In this document: positions 1 to 5,822 of the stretch, one piece after another
How the letters are laid out: each line of letters opens with the position of its first letter
Numbering within the stretch: position 1 is the first letter of the stretch
Assembly: GCA_003247275.1 (NCBI GenBank)
Contig: QKAA01000047.1
Span: forward strand, 1-7,088
Direction: 5' to 3'
Length of the DNA: 7,088 nt
Source: a bacterium
GTDB taxonomy: Bacteria; Patescibacteriota; Microgenomatia; UBA1400; RBG-16-45-19
Translations under genes and position numbers: made by a program
Notes under the pieces: generated by a model
The model's database searches: none
Told to the model about the DNA's origin: nothing
The model's input: only the letters and a program-made list of their open reading frames with translations

Positions 1-1
1 A

Positions 2-1018
2 AAATACACAGAAAACAAATCATTACTCATTTTTAATGAAATAGAAGAGGGTAAAGAAAAAGAGTTGTTACGACAATTAAATACCTCAGTTGTGATTCCC
101 CTACAAGTGAAAGAGCAACACCACGGTTGTCTCTTACTAGGTGACAAATCTTCAGGTGATAGCTATACCAGACAAGACATTGATGTCTTGGAAATGCTTT
201 CTCCCCAACTTTCCATTGCCATTCAAAACGCCAAATCTTACGAAGAGATTAGCCAATTTAACAAAACCCTAAAAGAAGAAATAAACAAAGCCACCACCGA
301 TCTTAAAAAAGCTAATCAACATCTCAAGCATCTAGATAAATTGAAAGATGAGTTCGTCTTCGTTGCTACTCATGAACTTAAAAACCCTGTTACTATCATG
401 CGCGGTTATCTTTCCATGCTAAAAGAAGGCGTCTATGGCAAAATACCTGACAACATCACTGAGCCCCTTGATCAAATGCAAACAAGTAATCAACAACTTG
501 TTGATCTCGTTAACGACTTACTTCAAATTGCCCGATCAGAAGCCAAAACTGTTACCATTAAAACTGAACCCACTAATCTCGTCTCCGTCGTTGATTCTGT
601 TGTTGAAGCCACTTCTCCCTCAGCACAACAAAAAGGTCTAATGCTCACCTACAAGCGAACTGACAATCTTCCTCAAATAGAAGCTGATAGCAAACGAGTT
701 ACTGAAATCCTCAATAATTTGATTAGCAATGCCATCAAATATTCCGAAAAAGGCACTATTGAAATATCGCATGAACAAAAAGGAAACTTTATATTCACCC
801 AAGTTAAAGATCAAGGTTTCGGTATTAGTAAAGAAGATCAAGCTAAACTTTTCACTCGCTTCTACCGAGTCGAAAATGAAGCTGCTCGAGGTATTCCCGG
901 TACCGGACTTGGACTCTTTATTGTCAAGCAACTACTCGAAAAGATGGGTGGCAACATAAGTCTAGAGTCTGAAAAAGGAAAAGGGTCGACTTTTATCTTC
1001 TCGCTCCCCATTGCCTAA
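2..1018 (+). CDS. Sensor histidine kinase (GAF-HisKA-HATPase), 5' end cut by window edge
   Basis: The reading frame is open to the left edge, so about 338 C-terminal residues are visible and the true start lies outside. The TTG at 65 sits inside a GAF domain that aligns with the next gene, so it is not the start. Order seen (residue 1 = codon at 2-4): end of a GAF sensor domain to about 80, a charged coiled-coil linker, HisKA dimerisation domain with phospho-acceptor His124 in HELKNP (codon 371-373), then HATPase_c with N-box N239/N243, G1 DQGFGI at D270, F-box FTRFY, and G2 GTGLGL from G300. All catalytic motifs are intact, so it should autophosphorylate with ATP and pass phosphate to a response regulator that is not in this window. 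The kinase core is closely related to the next gene, pointing to tandem duplication. No receiver domain is fused. The input signal is unknown. Confidence 0.93.
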   Translation, partial: KYTENKSLLIFNEIEEGKEKELLRQLNTSVVIPLQVKEQHHGCLLLGDKSSGDSYTRQDIDVLEMLSPQLSIAIQNAKSYEEISQFNKTLKEEINKATTDLKKANQHLKHLDKLKDEFVFVATHELKNPVTIMRGYLSMLKEGVYGKIPDNITEPLDQMQTSNQQLVDLVNDLLQIARSEAKTVTIKTEPTNLVSVVDSVVEATSPSAQQKGLMLTYKRTDNLPQIEADSKRVTEILNNLISNAIKYSEKGTIEISHEQKGNFIFTQVKDQGFGISKEDQAKLFTRFYRVENEAARGIPGTGLGLFIVKQLLEKMGGNISLESEKGKGSTFIFSLPIA

Positions 1019-1028
1019 ATTTCTCTTT

Positions 1029-1057
1029 TTTTCAAAATAATTTAACCATGATATGAT
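1029..1057 (+). promoter_or_regulatory. Predicted sigma-70-type promoter of the second histidine kinase
   Basis: A -35-like TTTTCA (1029-1034) is followed after 17 bp by TATGAT (1052-1057), which is preceded by TG at 1049-1050, an extended -10. The -35 matches 4 of 6 consensus bases and the -10 matches 5 of 6. Transcription would begin near 1064, giving a leader of about 23 nt without a convincing Shine-Dalgarno (only AAGAAA). It lies in the 68-bp gap between the two kinases, so the second gene may be expressed independently of the first. Confidence 0.6.
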
Positions 1058-1086
1058 GAATTCGTTCACATCAAGAAAAATAATAT

Positions 1087-2646
1087 ATGCCTGCCCCCAA
1101 ATCAACCCCTCCAACTCAAGTAGATCCTAAACCCCGATTTTCTCTCGGTAGAATCATGAGTGCCGCTCAACAAGAAGCGACTGGCACCAAAACCACGTCT
1201 TACCTTGTCACCACCCTACTTGCCGGCGGCATCTACGCCTCAGTTAGTTTTTTTATTATCGACAACGTTCCTTATAATTATCTTCTCCCTGCATGGGTTG
1301 GGCTATCCTTTGCTTTTGCTCTCTCCTTCAGTCCCCTGCGATATGGAGCCGAAGAAATCATAAGACAACTATTTCCTGATTCTGACTACAATTCCCACCT
1401 CCTAATTAAACGACTTAACGCCATTAGTTATAGTAGTTTAACTTTAGAACGGCTGACCACCCACTTTTTCCAAGAGTTTGAAGTTAATCTTAACGTCAAC
1501 GAAGCTCTATTTCTCATCCTCGATCGAGATGGTAACCTCACCACCCGTTTCCACGGTTTTGACTCTATTCCCAATCTTGAACCACTTGAAATACAAGAAT
1601 TGGTTAAAGCCACCCACCAGCGCCCCGTTACCATTCACCATATCCGTCCCGACCACTTACGTCACAAACTTGAAGCCAGTGAAATCAAAGTAGTTGTTCC
1701 CCTCACAAACAACGAAAGCTTTCTTGGTCTCCTTATTCTCGGTGGAAAAACCGGTAAACACGCCTATACCACCAAAGATTTGAAAGTGCTTGAAGCTATT
1801 GCTCCTAAAGTTGGTTTTGCTATCCAAAATGCCCGCGAATATGAGCGAGTCAGCGCTCACAATCAACAGCTTATCGAAAACCTGGAAAAAACTAATCAAC
1901 AACTCCGCAATCTTAATGATAAATTAAAACACGATGATAAACTCAAAGATGAATTTATTTATGTCGCCACCCATGAGCTAAAAAATCCGGTTACCGCCAT
2001 GCGTGGTTACCTTTCCCTCATTCAAGAAGGAAGATTTGGCGAAGTTCCCGAAGAACTAAAAAACCCTTTTAATCAAGTCTTAAGCTCCAACCAACAATTA
2101 ATTACTCTCTTAAACAATCTTCTCCAAATTGCCCGCATTGAAGCCAGCACCCTTTCTTTTACCACCAAACCCATCACTGAGTGTGACGTCATTGATCAAG
2201 TAATCCGCGATCTTAAAGCTTTAGCCGAACAAAAGAATCTAACCGTCATTCACAACTGCGCCAACCCTTCAGTCACTGTCATGGCCGAAAAAGAGCGGCT
2301 CCGCGAGATCATTTCCAACCTTCTCAGCAACGCCATCAAATATTCCGAAAAGGGCACCATTGAAGTCTCTCACACCATTGAAGACAATCAGTTTATCACC
2401 CATGTTAAAGACGAGGGTGTCGGCATCCCTGAAAAAGACCAAAAAATGATCTTTACTCGTTTCTTCCGTGTTGAAGAAGAAGCTGCCAAAGGTATCCCTG
2501 GCACTGGTCTTGGTCTCTTCATCATCAAAGAGCTCCTCGAAAAAATGGAAGGCAAAATCTGGTTCGACTCCAAACCCGGCGTTGGTTCCACCTTCTCTTT
2601 CTCTCTTCCCCTTGCTCGTGATTACACCCTCAAAACAAATCAATAA
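1087..2646 (+). CDS. Membrane-bound GAF-domain sensor histidine kinase, complete (519 aa)
   Basis: Visible order: a Pro-rich polar N-terminus (1-37), two hydrophobic segments (about 38-58 and 64-82) forming a hairpin anchor with almost no external loop, a helical connector, a GAF domain (about 105-250), a coiled-coil (255-288), HisKA with His296 in HELKNP, and HATPase_c with N-box N411/N415, G1 DEGVGI at D442, F-box FTRFF and G2 GTGLGL from G472. It is predicted to autophosphorylate His296 using ATP. With no extracytoplasmic domain, sensing is probably through the GAF domain or the membrane. The anchor resembles what remains after the last two helices of the multi-helix N-terminal sensors common in CPR kinases (inference). 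The ATG at 1087 is the first in frame after the promoter, but its ribosome binding site is weak. No response regulator follows; a terminator lies 23 bp past the stop. It is a paralog of the preceding gene. Confidence 0.95.
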   Translation: MPAPKSTPPTQVDPKPRFSLGRIMSAAQQEATGTKTTSYLVTTLLAGGIYASVSFFIIDNVPYNYLLPAWVGLSFAFALSFSPLRYGAEEIIRQLFPDSDYNSHLLIKRLNAISYSSLTLERLTTHFFQEFEVNLNVNEALFLILDRDGNLTTRFHGFDSIPNLEPLEIQELVKATHQRPVTIHHIRPDHLRHKLEASEIKVVVPLTNNESFLGLLILGGKTGKHAYTTKDLKVLEAIAPKVGFAIQNAREYERVSAHNQQLIENLEKTNQQLRNLNDKLKHDDKLKDEFIYVATHELKNPVTAMRGYLSLIQEGRFGEVPEELKNPFNQVLSSNQQLITLLNNLLQIARIEASTLSFTTKPITECDVIDQVIRDLKALAEQKNLTVIHNCANPSVTVMAEKERLREIISNLLSNAIKYSEKGTIEVSHTIEDNQFITHVKDEGVGIPEKDQKMIFTRFFRVEEEAAKGIPGTGLGLFIIKELLEKMEGKIWFDSKPGVGSTFSFSLPLARDYTLKTNQ

Positions 2647-2669
2647 ACTAATAAGCCCCCCACCCAAAC

Positions 2670-2696
2670 AAAAACCCCTCAGGAAGAGGGGTTTTT
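2670..2696. terminator. Bidirectional intrinsic terminator between convergent genes
   Basis: A perfect 11-bp stem, AAAAACCCCTC (2670-2680) and GAGGGGTTTTT (2686-2696), encloses the 5-nt loop AGGAA. The T-tract follows the GC core on the + strand and the A-tract gives a T-tract on the - strand. It therefore can end both the kinase transcript (stop at 2646) and the converging DsbA-like transcript (stop at 2722). Confidence 0.93.
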
Positions 2697-2721
2697 AAGT
2701 AATCAGTAAAAAACAATCAGC

Positions 2722-3606
2722 TTATTCTAAAGCAGCATCTACCACTGCCTGCATATCGGTATAGTTATATGCTCCACCAAAGTTCTGTTCGTTAATAAAG
2801 AAGCTTGGTGTCCCTTGCACTCCGAATTGGCGAGATAAGGCTGTATCTGAAGAAACTCGATCAGCGTATTTGCCACTTTCCAAACAATCCCTCATGAATG
2901 AAGCATCAATGGCACTCTTAGTAAAATCTGCCAACACTGATGCATTAGACACGTCGTTTTTGACCGTATTGTTGAGTAAATCATACCCAGCATTGGACAT
3001 TAACAGATCGTGGACTTCCCAAAACTTACCCTTCTCTTCAGCACAATACAGTGCTTGAGTTGCCATTTCTCCATTTCCATGACCCGGACTATACAACCAC
3101 ACAAACCCTGCCTTGCCCTCATCCACTAATTTCTTCATTTCCACTACTGGAGCTTGATATGTGCCTCCGTCAGAAGTCAACATAAATCGCTCCCCCACCT
3201 CCTTATTTAGCTCAGGATTTTTACCTGCCGCAATATGACAATAAGGACATGATGGATCAGAAAATTCCACAAATAACACCTTCTTCTTGGCGTCACCAAA
3301 CACGATATTACTTTTATCGTTAAACAGTTCTTTTACTTGGTCCAAACTCACCTGAGGTTGAGCTTGCTGTTGGGCTTGAGCCGTATCTGTACCGCTCCCA
3401 GTTCCCGTCGCTTTCAAATCAAGCTTTTCATACACACTCACCTTACCGTACAAATAACCGACGGCAAAAGCAGCCACCACGATTGCTCCCACTAAACCAG
3501 GAACCAACCAATCTTTGGGTGATGATTTCTTATATGTCACCGTCACCTCGGGCTCAACTTTTTTCTTTGTTGCTCGAGTACTGGCGCCTGTTTTCTTTGT
3601 TGGCAT
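2722..3606 (-). CDS. Membrane-anchored DsbA-like thiol-disulfide oxidoreductase (thioredoxin_4 type)
   Basis: The 294-residue protein has a Lys/Thr-rich cytoplasmic N-terminus (1-32), one membrane helix (about 33-54), a Gly/Thr/Gln linker (66-85), and a thioredoxin-fold domain facing outward. The redox motif is C120-P-Y-C123 after SDPS, and the cis-proline is P267 in GVQGTP. Two more cysteines, C188 (ALYCAEEKGKFW) and C241 (RDCLESGKY), sit at positions commonly cysteine in this family. It probably makes or shuffles disulfides in exported proteins; partner reoxidase genes (DsbB or VKOR) are not in the window. There is no signal-peptidase or lipobox site, so it should stay tethered. The ATG is supported by a strong Shine-Dalgarno, GGAGGAGG (about 3610-3617), just upstream. 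It has its own promoter and a shared terminator, so it looks monocistronic, with possible readthrough from trxB. Confidence 0.92.
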   Translation of the reverse strand: MPTKKTGASTRATKKKVEPEVTVTYKKSSPKDWLVPGLVGAIVVAAFAVGYLYGKVSVYEKLDLKATGTGSGTDTAQAQQQAQPQVSLDQVKELFNDKSNIVFGDAKKKVLFVEFSDPSCPYCHIAAGKNPELNKEVGERFMLTSDGGTYQAPVVEMKKLVDEGKAGFVWLYSPGHGNGEMATQALYCAEEKGKFWEVHDLLMSNAGYDLLNNTVKNDVSNASVLADFTKSAIDASFMRDCLESGKYADRVSSDTALSRQFGVQGTPSFFINEQNFGGAYNYTDMQAVVDAALE

Positions 3607-3654
3607 AACCCTCCTCCAATTAATTTATGATCTAAAAAACCTACTAACTACCAC

Positions 3655-3683
3655 ACTATATGTAGTAATTACTATGCGGTCAA
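3655..3683 (-). promoter_or_regulatory. Predicted promoter of the DsbA-like gene
   Basis: On the - strand TTGACC (3683-3678) is followed after exactly 17 bp by TATAGT (3660-3655); each hexamer matches 5 of 6 consensus bases. Transcription should start near 3648, leaving a leader of about 40 nt that contains the strong GGAGGAGG ribosome binding site. The promoter lies in the 89-bp gap after trxB. Confidence 0.75.
3663..3674. promoter_or_regulatory. 12-bp perfect palindrome in the promoter spacer (operator candidate)
   Basis: TAGTAATTACTA is its own reverse complement and lies wholly between the -10 (3655-3660) and -35 (3678-3683) of the DsbA-like gene, a position where a bound dimeric regulator would affect RNA polymerase. 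It carries no G/C tract, so it is unlike the operator of the nearby CsoR-family repressor. No binding protein can be named. AT-rich palindromes of this size can arise by chance. Confidence 0.4.
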
Positions 3684-3689
3684 CCCGCA
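3675..3689. repeat. Inverted repeat overlapping the -35, just after trxB
   Basis: TGCGG (3675-3679) and CCGCA (3685-3689) form a 5-bp stem around TCAAC. It begins directly where the 12-bp palindrome ends and contains the -35 hexamer of the DsbA-like gene. It lies 7 bp past the trxB stop on the - strand, but no T-run follows, so it is at best a weak terminator or pause for trxB, or a second operator half. Confidence 0.4.
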
Positions 3690-3695
3690 ACTAAT

Positions 3696-4700
3696 TTATC
3701 CCATCTCCAAATATCGCTCAGCGTCTAAAGCTGTCATCACTCCAAAAGCCGCAGCTGTTGAAGCTTGTCGATATCGAAAATCCACACAGTCTCCGCCAGC
3801 AAAAATACCTTTTTGACTAGTCATCGATGGGAATCCACTCTTCCACAGTTCATTGCCTGAAGTGTTTCCGCCCAATGCTGACACACCTTGATAAATCAAG
3901 CCCGTCTTCACATATCCTTGTTCGGTCAACTCCACCACTCCCTTTAAAAACTCCGTTGCCGGCGTATGACCAATGGCTGCAAATACCCCATCCACTTTTT
4001 TCACTTCCACCTCTCCCGAAATTACATTCTTTATCTCAACTCCCGTCACAAACTGCTCCCCTAAAACCTTTTCCACCGCGCCATTCCACATCACCGAAAT
4101 GTTCTCTGCCTTGCTTACTTTTTCTATCATCGCTTTACTTGCCCGGAAGGAATCTCGTCGATGCACAATTGTCACCTTTGAACAAAACCGAGACAAAGCT
4201 AAAGCGTCCTCCATCGCCGAATCTCCTCCGCCCACCACAATCGTCTCTTTACCTCTAAAAAACGCCGCATCACACACAGCACAAGCTGAAACTCCTCGAC
4301 CGCGCAATTCCGCTTCTCCCGGCACCCCTAACCATCGAGCCTGAGCTCCAGTTGCCACAATGACTGTCATCGTTTTATATTCGCCAGCCGCAGTTTTAAC
4401 CAACCACACTGGCTTATCCTCAGCCAATTCCTCTGTCGCCGCAACCTGAGTCACCACATCGTCAATAACTTCAGCTCCAAATCGCTCCGCCTGCTCTCGC
4501 ATCTGTTGCATCAGCACTGGACCGTCAACCCCTTCATTAAACCCAGGGAAATTCTCCACCTCCGTCGTCAACATTAATTGACCGCCCGGAGTACTCCCAG
4601 TAAACACTACTGGTTTTAAATCAGCTCGGGCCGCATAAATTGCCGCTGACCAAGCTGAGGGACCACCACCAATAATGACTACTGATCGTGTCTCACTCAT
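3696..4700 (-). CDS. trxB: Thioredoxin reductase (NADPH, FAD)
   Basis: TrxB reduces thioredoxin with NADPH through FAD and a redox-active cysteine pair in the cytoplasm. Seen in order: FAD-binding GGGPSA (11-16), second FAD region ATGA (116-119), active site C140-A-V-C143-D, NADPH Rossmann motif GGGDSA (157-162), NADPH-phosphate contact HRR (180-182), and the C-terminal FAD motif AGGDCVDFRYRQA (301-313). Its 334 residues are slightly more than the usual 310-320; the extra residues seem to fall around 268-295, before the last FAD motif. The active site is CAVC rather than the usual CATC, and GPSAW replaces the usual GPAGY. The start ATG overlaps the trxA stop as ATGA (4697-4700). There is no good Shine-Dalgarno, so translation is probably coupled to trxA, its likely substrate. 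Confidence 0.96.
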   Translation of the reverse strand: MSETRSVVIIGGGPSAWSAAIYAARADLKPVVFTGSTPGGQLMLTTEVENFPGFNEGVDGPVLMQQMREQAERFGAEVIDDVVTQVAATEELAEDKPVWLVKTAAGEYKTMTVIVATGAQARWLGVPGEAELRGRGVSACAVCDAAFFRGKETIVVGGGDSAMEDALALSRFCSKVTIVHRRDSFRASKAMIEKVSKAENISVMWNGAVEKVLGEQFVTGVEIKNVISGEVEVKKVDGVFAAIGHTPATEFLKGVVELTEQGYVKTGLIYQGVSALGGNTSGNELWKSGFPSMTSQKGIFAGGDCVDFRYRQASTAAAFGVMTALDAERYLEMG

Positions 4701-5017
4701 AAAACTGCAGAAATTAAATTTTCAATACCACCTCGTCCCCCAAAACCAACTCGGCGATCCACTTCTTTTCCGCCCTTAAACACAATCATTGTAGGAATAC
4801 TCATCACCCCAAATGTTTGCGCTGTCTGATGATTCGCGTCCACATCCAATTTAACCAACAAGGCTTTCTCTTTATATTGATCCGCCATCTCATCGATAAT
4901 TGGCGCCGCCATCTTACAAGGTCCACACCACTCCGCGTAAAAATCAACCAGCACTGGAACGTCTGATTGTAAAACTACTGATTCAAAATCTTGATCAGTT
5001 ACATGAGTTGCTGCCAT
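4697..5017 (-). CDS. trxA: Thioredoxin
   Basis: This is a 106-residue single-domain thioredoxin of normal length with no signal peptide, so it is cytoplasmic. It has the canonical active site W30-C31-G-P-C34-K, the buried Asp25 (VDFYAEWC), the cis-proline P75 in SIPT, and the glycine-rich end near 92-97. It reduces protein disulfides and is recycled by TrxB, encoded next with a 4-base overlap. The ATG has a good ribosome binding site, AGAAGGA (5022-5028), 4 nt upstream. It follows the CsoR-family repressor gene with a 22-bp gap and no separate promoter that I can see, so repressor, thioredoxin and reductase should share one transcript. Confidence 0.97.
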   Translation of the reverse strand: MAATHVTDQDFESVVLQSDVPVLVDFYAEWCGPCKMAAPIIDEMADQYKEKALLVKLDVDANHQTAQTFGVMSIPTMIVFKGGKEVDRRVGFGGRGGIENLISAVL

Positions 5018-5039
5018 AAAATCCTTCTTTTTTTTAAAC

Positions 5040-5279
5040 TTAACTAATTTTTATCAAACTATTAACAATCGCTGACAATTTTTGTTTCTGTTCGGTTGCT
5101 TCTACACAAGTTGCTGCCTCTGCAATCAATAACTCCTTCCCTACCCGTTTCAATGCGCTTTGAATGGCTGCAATTTGTTGAGCAATTTGCTCACAATCAC
5201 GCCCATCCTCATACATTTTACGAACTCCCCGAACCTGTCCTTCAATTCTATTCAGTGCGGCAACAAGTGAATCTGTCAT
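5040..5279 (-). CDS. CsoR/DUF156-family transcriptional repressor with a Cys-Glu-Cys sensor site
   Basis: The 79-residue all-helical protein matches the CsoR/RcnR/FrmR/CstR family: RIEGQVRGVRKM (11-22) is the DNA-binding N-terminal helix signature, followed by C29, the QIAAIQSALKRVGKELL helix (35-51) and C58 in ATCVEA. In copper-sensing CsoR the ligands are Cys, His and Cys; aligning LLIAEAATCV with the usual LLxxHxxxCV places Glu54 at the His position. Both cysteines remain, so it might respond to a thiol modification, as CstR does, or bind a different metal. The family acts as dimers or tetramers that leave DNA on binding the inducer. The ATG lies just after the -10 box, with no ribosome binding site, so initiation is probably leaderless. 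It heads the trxA-trxB operon and is likely autoregulated through the operator at 5290-5309. Confidence 0.9.
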   Translation of the reverse strand: MTDSLVAALNRIEGQVRGVRKMYEDGRDCEQIAQQIAAIQSALKRVGKELLIAEAATCVEATEQKQKLSAIVNSLIKIS

Positions 5280-5286
5280 ATATCTA

Positions 5287-5316
5287 TATATACTATAGGG
5301 GGGTATTATTTGTCAA
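5287..5316 (-). promoter_or_regulatory. Predicted promoter of the repressor-trxA-trxB operon, nearly leaderless
   Basis: On the - strand a perfect TTGACA (5316-5311) is followed after 18 bp by TATATA (5292-5287). The expected start, about 7 nt downstream near 5280, abuts the ATG at 5279-5277. The C6 tract and its AT arms fill the spacer. The -10 register is uncertain because the region is an alternating T/A run. Confidence 0.7.
5290..5309. promoter_or_regulatory. Predicted CsoR-family operator (AT arms around a six-G/C tract)
   Basis: On the + strand ATACTA (5290-5295) and TATTAT (5304-5309) are inverted arms matching at 5 of 6 positions. They enclose TA plus an uninterrupted run of six G (5298-5303). 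A G/C tract flanked by short AT inverted repeats is the known operator style of the CsoR/RcnR/FrmR family. It sits in the -35/-10 spacer directly upstream of a gene of that family, which supports autorepression. Confidence 0.75.
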
Positions 5317-5327
5317 CCCGAAAATTG

Positions 5328-5822
5328 TCAAAAAGACACCTCGTCTCCCACCTTAATTCCAGAGGAAATAATCCAACCAGACGGGGCTTCAACCACCATA
5401 TCTACCTCCGTTGCTGGCGAAACTGTTTTTGGTACCGGATTTTCTTCACTCGGCGCTGGCACACTTTCTGTCATTTCCACCACAATTCCCCTCGCTACCC
5501 AAATAAAATCTAACGGGAAGTTCATTCCCTTCATCCAATACAGCACTCGCTGCGGCTCCGCGTACACAAACGCCATTCCCTCATTTTCTCCCAAAGATTC
5601 TCGATACGACAAGCCTAAAGCCTGTTCGTCCGCTGTCCGCCGCACCTCTACCTTCAAAGTCTGATCCCCAATTTTTAATACTTCTTGTCTTCCCACTGGA
5701 TTTGGTCGAGGCTTCTCTTCCACCACTGGATTCTGGTTTATTAAAAAGGCTTTCGAAGCAATTAAATAGCCACCCAGCAATATCGCTCCTACCATTAATA
5801 CTGTTCTTAGTTGAATTTTCAT
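5328..5822 (-). CDS. DUF192 family protein with N-terminal membrane anchor
   Basis: This 164-residue protein has one hydrophobic helix (about 7-27), a Pro-rich linker (31-44), and a DUF192 domain. The domain shows the family hallmarks: ALGLSYRESL (68-77), GMAFVY (82-87), YWMKGMNFPLDFIWV (95-109) and the closing IKVGDEVSF. The biochemical function of DUF192 is not established. The anchor has no Cys lipobox, so despite the lgt neighbour it is not a lipoprotein; it should be held by its helix with the domain outside the cell. The ATG overlaps the lgt stop as ATGA (5819-5822) and has a strong Shine-Dalgarno, AAGGAGA, 4 nt upstream inside the end of lgt. The stop lies only 11 bp from the -35 of the repressor operon, with no clear terminator, so readthrough is possible. 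Confidence 0.9.
   Translation of the reverse strand: MKIQLRTVLMVGAILLGGYLIASKAFLINQNPVVEEKPRPNPVGRQEVLKIGDQTLKVEVRRTADEQALGLSYRESLGENEGMAFVYAEPQRVLYWMKGMNFPLDFIWVARGIVVEMTESVPAPSEENPVPKTVSPATEVDMVVEAPSGWIISSGIKVGDEVSF

Noticed and set aside
65..67. TTG as start of the first histidine kinase
   Set aside because: The frame is open upstream to position 2 and the upstream codons continue the GAF domain as in the second kinase; the true start is outside the window.
3827..4344. Two long overlapping + strand frames opposite trxB
   Set aside because: Their translations are low-complexity Pro/Ser/Leu-rich and mirror the well-supported trxB gene; they are antisense shadows.
5303..5331. Second TTGACA (5331-5326, - strand) as an additional promoter
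   Set aside because: At 17 bp spacing its -10 would be TAATAC, a poor match; the TTGACA at 5316-5311 gives the better promoter.
5325..5338. Possible terminator hairpin TGTC-TTTTT-GACA at the end of the DUF192 gene
   Set aside because: The stem is only 4 bp with an all-T loop and overlaps the coding end; too weak to call.
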